The position numbers were made by a program, and so were the translations under genes. Under the pieces are notes generated by a model, which was given only the letters and a program-made list of their open reading frames with translations, made no database searches and had not been told where the DNA came from. A DNA stretch of 63,261 nt from an uncultured Lachnospiraceae bacterium (GTDB lineage Bacteria; Bacillota; Clostridia; Lachnospirales; Lachnospiraceae), in the NCBI GenBank assembly GCA_910579865.1, contig CAJTXA010000018.1:1-63261 (forward strand), in the 5' to 3' direction. Below, one piece after another: positions 54,757 to 62,810 of the stretch. Every line of letters starts with the position of its first letter. Positions within the stretch are counted from its first letter, which is position 1.

Positions 54757-54785
54757 ATTATCCAAAAGAGTTTACAAAAAGTCAA
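54757..54785 (-). promoter_or_regulatory. promoter of Na/Pi-AlkD-DUF815 operon
   Basis: Minus strand TTGACT (54780-54785), 17 bp, GATAAT (54757-54762), close to the symporter start. Confidence 0.75.
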
Positions 54786-54801
54786 GTTTTTCATCTATAT
54801 T

Positions 54802-55812
54802 TTACAAAATATCTTTCTGAACGGGTTGATAAAACATCTTACGAAACGTTTCTCGATCCTTTGTCACTCCCAATATCCACATTGTTTTTGCTACAACTGC
54901 TTCTAATGTCATATCATAAGATTCCACCAAATGATATCTTTCTTTAATTGCATAACCAACCTGATAAACCTCCATATCACTTCCTTCATGTGGTACCTGC
55001 GTTGCCATAATTAAAAATTTTCCACTTTGAATCCAATCCCCAATTGCTTGAAAAAAATCCTGATTTCCATAAGAAGGAATTCCTCCTACTCCAAAACTTT
55101 CAATAATCACCGCATCATACTTTTCTTTTAAATAAGAAAATATATCTGCCGAAATTCCCGGTATCAACTTTAAAACAAATACACTTGGATTTAAATTTAA
55201 ATAAAATTTCGGCACTCGATCTACATAATTCTCCTCTGTAATGGGAATCACTCTTCCATCACGAATCCAAGCTGTCTCTGGATAATCAATACTAGAAAAC
55301 GCATTATAACTTTTTGTTCTTGTTTTTCTTGCACGTGTTCCTAAAATTGCTTTTCCATCAAATACAATATGCACCCCTGACGCATAAGGAGAAATTGCAT
55401 AATAAAAAGCATTTAATAAATTAACTCGTCCATCTGTTTCCTTTCTATAAATCGATTTTTGAGAACCTGTAATTACAATTGGCTTTGGACTTTCTTGTAT
55501 CATATAAGAAAGTGCTGCTGCTATATATGCCATCGTATCCGTTCCATGTGTCACCACAAATCCTTCATACTGTGTATAATGACTTTGAATACATTTTGCA
55601 ACCTGAATCCATTGAACATGACAGATATTTGTACTATCTAAATTAAAAAGCTGAATTGTATGCACCTCACAAATGTTTGCGATTTCTGGAATACATTCCA
55701 AAATCTCTTGTGAAGTCATCTGAGGAACCAAACCATCTTTTGTCATCTTTGTTGCTATTGTTCCTCCGGTCGCAATCAACAAAATTCTTTTTTGATTTCC
55801 ATTTTCCGACAT
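54802..55812 (-). CDS. asparaginase (type I, cytosolic)
   Basis: Hydrolyses L-asparagine to aspartate and ammonia. 336 residues from the chosen start: RILLIATGGTIATKM holds the first catalytic Thr, GFVVTHGTDTMAYIAAALSYM the second Thr plus Asp. No signal peptide, so cytosolic. A longer in-frame reading starts with TTG at 55887, but that TTG is the -35 of a good promoter (TTGCTA-17-TAAGAT). The ATG at 55810-55812 has AGAGGA upstream and is preferred. Removing Asn could matter in a cell that makes Asn on tRNA, but a link is speculative. Confidence 0.93.
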   Translation of the reverse strand: MSENGNQKRILLIATGGTIATKMTKDGLVPQMTSQEILECIPEIANICEVHTIQLFNLDSTNICHVQWIQVAKCIQSHYTQYEGFVVTHGTDTMAYIAAALSYMIQESPKPIVITGSQKSIYRKETDGRVNLLNAFYYAISPYASGVHIVFDGKAILGTRARKTRTKSYNAFSSIDYPETAWIRDGRVIPITEENYVDRVPKFYLNLNPSVFVLKLIPGISADIFSYLKEKYDAVIIESFGVGGIPSYGNQDFFQAIGDWIQSGKFLIMATQVPHEGSDMEVYQVGYAIKERYHLVESYDMTLEAVVAKTMWILGVTKDRETFRKMFYQPVQKDIL

Positions 55813-55858
55813 TTTTATTATCCTCTTCTTCCTTAAATTCATATTCCCCAACAACCGA

Positions 55859-55887
55859 ATCTTATCACAGAATATACAATTTAGCAA
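55859..55887 (-). promoter_or_regulatory. promoter of asparaginase gene
   Basis: Minus strand TTGCTA (55882-55887), 17 bp, TAAGAT (55859-55864). Confidence 0.7.
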
Positions 55888-56007
55888 TTCGAATCTCTAC
55901 AAACCAATGAATACTTTTTTCTTTTTTGTTTATACTGTCCTTAAAAAGTATTCGTTCAAGCAATTTGAAATCGATACAAATAAAATGATAAAAAGGAGAA
56001 CTCAACT

Positions 56008-56181
56008 ATGGATCCAAATGAAGTTGTTTGTTATTGTCTAAATATTACAAAAGGTGCCATTAAAGATGCAATCGATGCTGGTTCCCACACTCTAGAAGAA
56101 GTACAAGAAGCTACAGGAGCTGGTACTGTCTGCGGAGCTTGCCAAGATGACATTAAACAGTTAATCGAAGAACTTTCTTAA
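56008..56181 (+). CDS. 57-residue BFD-type [2Fe-2S]-binding protein
   Basis: Small protein made only of a bacterioferritin-associated-ferredoxin-type domain. The four cysteines are at residues 8, 10, 42 and 45 (CYC near the N-terminus, VCGAC near the C-terminus), the C-X-C-X31-C-X2-C spacing of BFD domains that hold a [2Fe-2S] cluster. AAAAGGAG precedes the ATG by 8-9 bases. Usual partners (bacterioferritin, nitrite reductase, NAD(P)H oxidoreductases) are absent nearby, so it stands alone on the plus strand between minus-strand genes and may be an electron or iron-release carrier. Confidence 0.9.
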   Translation: MDPNEVVCYCLNITKGAIKDAIDAGSHTLEEVQEATGAGTVCGACQDDIKQLIEELS

Positions 56182-56187
56182 AGCGAA

Positions 56188-56235
56188 ATAGGGCTGTCGC
56201 ACTAAAATAAGTTTCACTCTATGCAACAGCCCTAT
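56188..56235. terminator. hairpin between convergent BFD and purL genes
   Basis: ATAGGGCTGT (56188-56197) pairs with ACAGCCCTAT (56226-56235), 28-base loop. T-tracts are weak on both sides but the position between convergent genes fits a terminator. Confidence 0.6.
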
Positions 56236-56245
56236 AAATATAAAA

Positions 56246-59200
56246 CTATTTAAAATATTCTACCCCAGACTCAAAAATCTTCATATCCTGCTCTCCATAA
56301 ATATTGATTCCAACCGCAAGATCTCTTCTTTCTGAATGAGCCATTTTTCCAAATACTCGTCCATCCGGACTAAGAATTCCTTCAATCGCAGCATACGATC
56401 CATTTATATTCCACTCTTCATCCATTGAAACCCGTCCATCCAAATCACAATATTGTGTAGCAACCTGCCCATTTTCAAAAAGTTTCTGAATCCACTCTTT
56501 TGAAGCAACAAACCGTCCCTCTCCATGAGAAGCTGGATTTGTATAAACATTGCCTAATTTTGTCTTAGCCAGCCAAGGTGAATGATTTGTAACCACTTTC
56601 GTATAAACCATTCGAGAAATATGACGGTTTATCATATTAAATGTTAATGTAGGAGCATCCTTTGTCTGTCCAACAATCTCCCCATATGGCACCAATCCAA
56701 GTTTAATCAACGCCTGAAATCCATTACAAATACCTAATACCAATCCATCTCGTTCCTTTAAAAGTTTCATTACTGCCTCTTGCATCTTTTGATTCTGAAA
56801 AGCAGTTGCAAAAAATTTAGCCGATCCATCTGGCTCATCTCCTGCACTAAATCCACCAGGAAACATAATAATTTGTGCCTGATAAATTGCCTTTTCAAAC
56901 ACATCTACCGATTCCCGAATATCCTCTGCTGTCAAATTCTTAAACACCTTCACTACAACATCAGCTCCAGCTCGTTCAAATGCCTTTGTACTATCATACT
57001 CACAATTTGTTCCAGGAAATACTGGAATAAATACGGTCGGTTTTGCTACCTTATGCCGACATACATACACCGAATCGGTCTGATAAAGTGAAGAGATAAC
57101 CCGATCGGTCTCTTTAGAAGCTTTTGTAGGAAAGACCTTTTCTAATTTCCCCGTCCACGCATGTAGTGCCTCCTGCATGGTGATTTCTACCTCTCGATAC
57201 CGAAATACATTTCCACCTGCTTTTTGTTCGTCGCTCACTTTTCCTACCACAGTATAAGGAACCACAATCTGCTTCAAACAATCCTCTGGGACTTCTGCTA
57301 AAATTGTTCCAAACTCTGGTGCAAAAAACTCCTCTATTGGCAATTCTTCGTTTAATGTCACTCCAAGCTGATTTCCAAATGCCATTTTACTAATTGCTGC
57401 TGCAATTCCTTTTGCATCACATACATAAGCGGAAACAATTGCCTTTTTTTGAATTGCCTTTGAAATTTCCTGATAAAGTTCGATCACTTTTTTAAATATA
57501 GGCATAAAATAAGAATCCTTTTCTATCTGAAACCGAACCAGGTAATTTCCTGCCTGTTTTAACTCTGGTGTAATAATCTGTGGATACTTTGCTACATCTA
57601 CTGCAAAAGAAACTAAAGTTGGAGGAACATCAATCTCATTAAATGTTCCAGACATACTGTCCTTTCCGCCAATCGAAGGCAAACCAAATCCAAGCTGTGC
57701 TACATATGCACCTAAAAGTGCAGCAAATGGCTGGCTCCAACGAGAAGGGTCCTCTGTCATCCTTCTAAAATACTCCTGAAATGTAAAACGAATTTTTTGA
57801 TACTCTCCTCCTGCTGCTACAATCTTAGCCACTGACTCTACAATCGCATAAACTGCTCCATGAAATGGACTCCAAGAAGAAAGATAAGGATCAAAACCAT
57901 AACTCATCATAGTTACGGTTTCTGTATGTCCTTTTAATACAGGTAATTTCGCTACCATCGTTTGTATCTCTGTCATCTGGTATTTTCCACCATATGGCAT
58001 CAATACTGTTCCTGCTCCAATCGAACTATCAAACCATTCCACCAATCCTTTTTGTGAACAAACGTTTAAATCCTGTAGCATAGTAAGCCACGTTTGTTTG
58101 ATATCTGTTACCTGTGGTTTTTTTAAATAGCTTGGATTTTCCTTTGGCATCTCTACAAAAACATTGGTCTCTTGATGTGCTCCATTTGTATCCAAAAATG
58201 CTCTGGAAATATTGACAATTTCCTTCCCTTTCCACTCCAATATTAGCCGTGGCTCTTCTGTTACATAGGCAACCTCTACTGCTTCTAAATTTTCTTCTGC
58301 TGCATAACTTAAAAACTGCTCCACATTCTTTGGATCGACTACAACTGCCATACGCTCTTGCGATTCTGAAATTGCAATTTCTGTTCCATCTAATCCAGCA
58401 TATTTCTTAGGCACTCGATCTAAATTTACACGAAGACCAGCAGCAAGTTCCCCAATTGCTACAGACACTCCACCTGCACCAAAATCATTGCATTTTTTAA
58501 TTAAACGGCTGACCTCTTCTCTGCGGAACAGGCGTTGAATCTTTCGTTCTGTAGGTGCATTTCCCTTTTGTACTTCTGCACCGCAAGTCTTAATCGAAGC
58601 TTCTGTATGCACCTTTGAAGAACCCGTTGCACCGCCGCATCCATCTCGTCCAGTACGTCCACCAAGTAAAATAATTTTATCTCCTGGATCGGAAGTTTTT
58701 CGAATCACACTCTTTCTTGGTGCAGCACCCATAACTGCTCCAATTTCCATTCGTTTTGCCACATAATCAGGATGATAAATTTCCTTTACATAACCAGTAG
58801 CCAAACCAATCTGATTTCCATAAGAACTATAGCCATTTGCCGCACCACGCACTAATTTTTTCTGTGGTAATTTTCCTTTTAATGTATCTTGAACGGATCT
58901 GGTTGGATCAGCAGCTCCAGTTACACGCATCGCCTGATATACATAAGTTCGTCCAGAAAGTGGATCTCGAATCGCTCCTCCTAAACAGGTTGCAGCTCCA
59001 CCAAATGGTTCAATTTCTGTTGGATGATTATGGGTTTCATTTTTAAAATTTATAAGCCATTCCTCTGTTTTTCCATCAATCTCCACTGGAACTACAATAC
59101 TGCAAGCATTAATTTCCTCCGATTCCTCCTGATCTTCTAACTTTCCTTCCTTTTTTAACTTTCGCATCGCCATCAGTGCCAAATCCATCAGACAGACAAA

Positions 59201-60013
59201 CTTATCCTGACGTCCTTTTAAAACTTCTTCTCGATCCTTTAAATATGTTTGATAAGCCTCTTCTATTGGTGTCCTAAAATATCCATCCTCAAATGTCACC
59301 TTTTTTAATTCAGTTGAAAATGTAGTATGACGGCAATGATCCGACCAATACGTATCCAATACCCGAATCTCTGTCATAGAAGGATCTCTTTTTTCTTCCA
59401 TTCGAAAATAATTTTGAATATGAAGAAAATCCCGAAATGTCATAGCAAGATTAAAAGAATCATAAAGCTTTTTTAATTTCGTTTCTTCCATATCCTGAAA
59501 TCCATCTAAAATCAGGATATCTTCTGGTTCCTCAAATACTGTAACAAGTGTATCTGGTTTTACTAAATCGGTTTCTTTAGAATCCACTGGATTAATGCAA
59601 TACATCTTAATCCGTTCCCACTCTTCTTCTGTTACGTTTCCTTCAATCACATAAGTTACTGCTGTGCGAATAATTGGTTCCTCATCTTCCTTTAAAAACC
59701 GAACACATTGTACTGCTGAATCTGCCCTCTGATCAAACTGCCCAGGCAAAAATTCCACTGAAAAACAACGTTCTTTTTCTGTCATCTCAAATCGCTCTTG
59801 ATATAATTCATCCACTGGAGGTTCAGAAAATACCGTATTACAAGCTTTCTCAAAAATCTCTTCTGAAATATGCTCCACATCATATCGAATCAAAACACGT
59901 ACCCCTGTTACTGTCTTAATTCCCAAATAACTTCCAATTTCTTCCTTTAATTCCTTTGCTTTTACTGCATAAGGTGCCTTTTTTTCTACATACACTCTCT
60001 TTACCTGACTCAT
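56246..60013 (-). CDS. purL: phosphoribosylformylglycinamidine synthase (single chain)
   Basis: Converts FGAR plus glutamine and ATP to FGAM in purine synthesis. 1,255 residues, the large fused form: N-terminal PurS-like part, two AIRS-type ATPase lobes (FKNETHNHPTEIEPFGGAATCLGG, SDPGDKIILLGGRTGRDG, SIGGKDSMSG), and a C-terminal class I glutamine amidotransferase with the nucleophile in LGICNGFQ and PGGFSAGDEPDG. GGAGG precedes the ATG. No other pur genes are adjacent. A promoter with TTGTAA and TATGCT about 15 bp apart is possible upstream but weak. Confidence 0.97.
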   Translation of the reverse strand: MSQVKRVYVEKKAPYAVKAKELKEEIGSYLGIKTVTGVRVLIRYDVEHISEEIFEKACNTVFSEPPVDELYQERFEMTEKERCFSVEFLPGQFDQRADSAVQCVRFLKEDEEPIIRTAVTYVIEGNVTEEEWERIKMYCINPVDSKETDLVKPDTLVTVFEEPEDILILDGFQDMEETKLKKLYDSFNLAMTFRDFLHIQNYFRMEEKRDPSMTEIRVLDTYWSDHCRHTTFSTELKKVTFEDGYFRTPIEEAYQTYLKDREEVLKGRQDKFVCLMDLALMAMRKLKKEGKLEDQEESEEINACSIVVPVEIDGKTEEWLINFKNETHNHPTEIEPFGGAATCLGGAIRDPLSGRTYVYQAMRVTGAADPTRSVQDTLKGKLPQKKLVRGAANGYSSYGNQIGLATGYVKEIYHPDYVAKRMEIGAVMGAAPRKSVIRKTSDPGDKIILLGGRTGRDGCGGATGSSKVHTEASIKTCGAEVQKGNAPTERKIQRLFRREEVSRLIKKCNDFGAGGVSVAIGELAAGLRVNLDRVPKKYAGLDGTEIAISESQERMAVVVDPKNVEQFLSYAAEENLEAVEVAYVTEEPRLILEWKGKEIVNISRAFLDTNGAHQETNVFVEMPKENPSYLKKPQVTDIKQTWLTMLQDLNVCSQKGLVEWFDSSIGAGTVLMPYGGKYQMTEIQTMVAKLPVLKGHTETVTMMSYGFDPYLSSWSPFHGAVYAIVESVAKIVAAGGEYQKIRFTFQEYFRRMTEDPSRWSQPFAALLGAYVAQLGFGLPSIGGKDSMSGTFNEIDVPPTLVSFAVDVAKYPQIITPELKQAGNYLVRFQIEKDSYFMPIFKKVIELYQEISKAIQKKAIVSAYVCDAKGIAAAISKMAFGNQLGVTLNEELPIEEFFAPEFGTILAEVPEDCLKQIVVPYTVVGKVSDEQKAGGNVFRYREVEITMQEALHAWTGKLEKVFPTKASKETDRVISSLYQTDSVYVCRHKVAKPTVFIPVFPGTNCEYDSTKAFERAGADVVVKVFKNLTAEDIRESVDVFEKAIYQAQIIMFPGGFSAGDEPDGSAKFFATAFQNQKMQEAVMKLLKERDGLVLGICNGFQALIKLGLVPYGEIVGQTKDAPTLTFNMINRHISRMVYTKVVTNHSPWLAKTKLGNVYTNPASHGEGRFVASKEWIQKLFENGQVATQYCDLDGRVSMDEEWNINGSYAAIEGILSPDGRVFGKMAHSERRDLAVGINIYGEQDMKIFESGVEYFK

Positions 60014-60126
60014 AAAAAACCTCCATTCTTCTTTTTTTGACTATTATTGTACTTATCACTAAGCATACCATAAATACGCTTTTTACAAAAATCATAATAT
60101 TTAATTGCAATAATTAGCTTCACTAA

Positions 60127-60181
60127 TAAAAAAAGTTCGCAGAAATTAGGAAATCTTACTTTTCCCCAATATCTGCGAACT
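60127..60181 (-). terminator. intrinsic terminator of rny
   Basis: AGTTCGCAGA (60134-60143) pairs with TCTGCGAACT (60172-60181); on the minus strand a run of seven Ts follows. Confidence 0.9.
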
Positions 60182-60205
60182 CACTATACGCAAAACCAAA
60201 CTCTC

Positions 60206-61762
60206 TTATTTCGCATAATCCACTGCTCTCGATTCCCGAATCACACTAACCTTAATCTGTCCAGGATATTCTAATTCTGCCTCAATCTGTTTTGAAATAT
60301 CCCTTGCCAATAAAATCATATCTGCATCATTAATCTGATCTGGAACTACCATGACTCGAATCTCTCTACCTGCCTGAATAGCAAATGACTTATCTACACC
60401 TTTGAAGTTATTCGTAATATCTTCCAACTGTTTCAACCTATTGGTATATGTTTCTAATGTTTCTCTCCTTGCGCCCGGTCTTGCAGCAGAAATTGTATCA
60501 GCCGCCTGTACAATACAAGCAATTAAAGAAGTGGTCTCCGCATCCCCATGATGTGACTCCACCGCATTAATAACAACTGCAGATTCCTTATACTTACGAC
60601 ATAAATCTGCTCCAATCTGTACATGCGTTCCTTCCATTTCCTGATCTACTGACTTACCGATATCATGTAATAAACCGGCTCTCTTTGCCATACGAATATC
60701 CACACCAATCTCTCCGGCTAATAACCCAGCAAGCTGTGCTACTTCAATCGAATGTTTTAATGCATTTTGACCATAACTGGTTCGAAACTTCATTTTACCA
60801 AGAAGGCGTATCAATTCTGGGTGAATTCCATGAACTCCAACTTCTAATATTGCAGTTTCTCCTTCTTCCCGAATATTTTGTTCTACCTCTCGCTGTGCCT
60901 TTTCTACCATTTCTTCGATTCTTGCCGGATGAATTCGTCCATCAACAATTAGCTTTTCCAAAGCAATTCTTGCTACTTCTCTACGAATTGGATCAAAACC
61001 GGATAAAATTACGGCTTCTGGGGTATCATCAATAATAAGATCTACACCTGTCATTGTTTCCAATGTACGAATATTTCGTCCCTCTCGACCGATAATTCTT
61101 CCTTTCATCTCATCATTTGGAAGTTGCACAACAGAAATGGTTGTCTCAGCCACATGATCTGCTGCACACTTTTGAATTGCTGTTACTACATATTCCTTCG
61201 CTCTTTTTGCTGCTTCTTCCTTCGCTCTACTGTCAAGTTCTTTAATCATCTTGGCGGTATCTAGCTTTACTTCATCTTCAACAGTTTTTAATAGATATTC
61301 TTTTGCTTGTTCGGAGGTTAATTCAGAGATTCTTTCTAATTCCTGTAAACTCTTATCATGTAATTCATTGACTTCTGCACTCTTCCTGTTTAATTCCTCC
61401 TCACGGGAAGAAATATTTGCTTCACGCTTTTCTAAAGAATCTGCTTTTTTATCCACTGCTTCTTCCTTACTTAATACCCGGCGTTCATATCTTTGAAGTT
61501 CTGCACGTCTTTCCTTTGTTTCCTTTTCCAGCTCATTTTTCGCTTTCAGATTTTCTTCTTTTGCTTTCAATAGAGCTTCTCGCTTTTCGGTTTCTGCAGT
61601 TTTTCTTGCTTCATCTATAATCTCTCTTGATCGTTCCTCTGCACTTCCTACTTTTGAGTCATATACTTTCTGTCGGTAAGAATTTGCAGTATACCAAGTA
61701 ACGAAAGCAACAATAACGGCTACAACTAAAGCCACTATAACATAAGAAATTATTTCCGGCAT
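60206..61762 (-). CDS. rny: ribonuclease Y
   Basis: Membrane-anchored endoribonuclease that starts mRNA decay. 518 residues: one N-terminal transmembrane helix (about 5-24), long coiled coil (30-190) rich in Lys/Glu, KH domain (about 210-270; GRIIGREGRNIRTLETMTGVD), and HD domain with AGLLHDIGKSVDQE (about 355-370). Promoter at 61815-61843 overlaps the end of recX. The ribosome binding site AGGAG lies in a tiny perfect hairpin (AGGAG-GTG-CTCCT), which may reduce initiation. Confidence 0.97.
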   Translation of the reverse strand: MPEIISYVIVALVVAVIVAFVTWYTANSYRQKVYDSKVGSAEERSREIIDEARKTAETEKREALLKAKEENLKAKNELEKETKERRAELQRYERRVLSKEEAVDKKADSLEKREANISSREEELNRKSAEVNELHDKSLQELERISELTSEQAKEYLLKTVEDEVKLDTAKMIKELDSRAKEEAAKRAKEYVVTAIQKCAADHVAETTISVVQLPNDEMKGRIIGREGRNIRTLETMTGVDLIIDDTPEAVILSGFDPIRREVARIALEKLIVDGRIHPARIEEMVEKAQREVEQNIREEGETAILEVGVHGIHPELIRLLGKMKFRTSYGQNALKHSIEVAQLAGLLAGEIGVDIRMAKRAGLLHDIGKSVDQEMEGTHVQIGADLCRKYKESAVVINAVESHHGDAETTSLIACIVQAADTISAARPGARRETLETYTNRLKQLEDITNNFKGVDKSFAIQAGREIRVMVVPDQINDADMILLARDISKQIEAELEYPGQIKVSVIRESRAVDYAK

Positions 61763-61814
61763 TACAGGAGCACCTCCTTATTAAGTTTTCATTGTACAAG
61801 CATACAACATATCA

Positions 61815-61843
61815 ATTTTATACTTTTTTCGATACTATGTCAA
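61815..61843 (-). promoter_or_regulatory. promoter of rny
   Basis: Minus strand TTGACA (61838-61843), 17 bp, TAAAAT (61815-61820). The -35 overlaps the recX stop codon. Confidence 0.8.
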
Positions 61844-62460
61844 GTATCTCTCGATTCAAATTCCTCTACTTTTTTTCGTATTAAATCATAAGGAAATCCT
61901 TTTCTTACAAAATATGTATAAAGTTTCTGCTTTTCCTTTTGTGTTATCTCTGAAAAATTAACCTTTTTCTTTTGCAGTAATTGTTCCAACGCAGCCTCTT
62001 CCCCCTCTTCTTCTGTTTCATTTTCAAAATAAAGCTTACGACAAATTTCTTTTGAAACTCCTTTTTGTAATAGTTTATATTCTAACTCTTTTCTACTGAT
62101 CTTTTGCTTTTTCCCTCTTATAAAATTTTCAGCATAGCGAATATCATCAATATAGTGATAATTTTTACCAAAAGTAATTACTTTTTCAATTACAGTCTGT
62201 GGATAATATACTGCTTCTAATTTCTCTCGAATCTGTTTTTCTGTTTTATCAGAATCCTTTAAAAGATAAAGTAATCTCTCTTTCGCTCGTTTTGTCAATA
62301 CATAATCCACAATTTCTCGATAAACCGTATCTTCTAATTCAATTCCCTCTTCTAGCCGATATTTTCTAATCTCCCCACAATATAGAGCAAAACACTCTCC
62401 ATTTTCCAAAACAATCTTTTTCTTTTTTTTATCCAATTCTATTATAGTAATAATTTTCAT
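61840..62460 (-). CDS. recX: regulatory protein RecX
   Basis: Modulates RecA filaments. 206 residues, typical for Firmicutes RecX: repeated three-helix modules (RLLYLLKDSDKTEKQIREKL, then YIDDIRYAENFIRGKKQ, a KISRKELEYKLLQKG block and a final YTYFVRKGFPYDLIRK). AAGGAG precedes the ATG, and a TATAAT box sits at 62519-62524 on the minus strand without a clear -35. recA is not in the window; rny lies downstream with its own promoter. Confidence 0.92.
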   Translation of the reverse strand: MKIITIIELDKKKKKIVLENGECFALYCGEIRKYRLEEGIELEDTVYREIVDYVLTKRAKERLLYLLKDSDKTEKQIREKLEAVYYPQTVIEKVITFGKNYHYIDDIRYAENFIRGKKQKISRKELEYKLLQKGVSKEICRKLYFENETEEEGEEAALEQLLQKKKVNFSEITQKEKQKLYTYFVRKGFPYDLIRKKVEEFESRDT

Positions 62461-62620
62461 TTTTTTACTCCTTCTTTTGCTTTTATTACTTTAATTTTAA
62501 TAAGTTTTTTTCTTTTCTATTATATCACTGTAAACTTCTCAATCATAGCTTATTCTTAGAAAAACAAAAAAGAAGAAACTCTCATTTCAGCAAGCACAGG
62601 ATATGCATATACACACCCAA

Positions 62621-62810
62621 TCATGACCACCCGTCAAACGGGTGGTATGCACTAGGGCTATAAGCCCTTATTGCTAGGCCAACGTCTAAAGGCGCTGGCT
62701 TTCTCTTTAAGCTACGAGAAATATGCTTACGCATATTCCCGCAGCCCCGTTCAAGCCTAATTGCTCTTGACTCGTCGCTGCCCCTTAAGGGGCATTCTTA
62801 CTACTTAGCT
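62621..62810 (-). ncRNA. candidate structured RNA downstream of tnpA
   Basis: On the minus strand a series of hairpins runs from the tnpA stop to the element end: TGCCCCTTAAGGGGCA (62779-62794); a roughly 15-bp stem from GCTGCGGGAATATGC capped by GTAA, a GNRA-type loop (about 62710-62745), with several G-T pairs; GCCAGCG/CGTTGGC with a G-T pair (about 62679-62700); AGGGCT/AGCCCT (62654-62668); and the terminal hairpin. G-T pairs and the tetraloop favour a functional RNA over mere DNA hairpins. Relation to TnpB guide RNAs is speculation. Confidence 0.4.
62626..62646. repeat. terminal hairpin of IS200/IS605 element
   Basis: ACCACCCGT (62626-62634), loop CAA, ACGGGTGGT (62638-62646): a perfect 9-bp subterminal palindrome of the kind TnpA recognises as single-stranded DNA. 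Confidence 0.8.
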
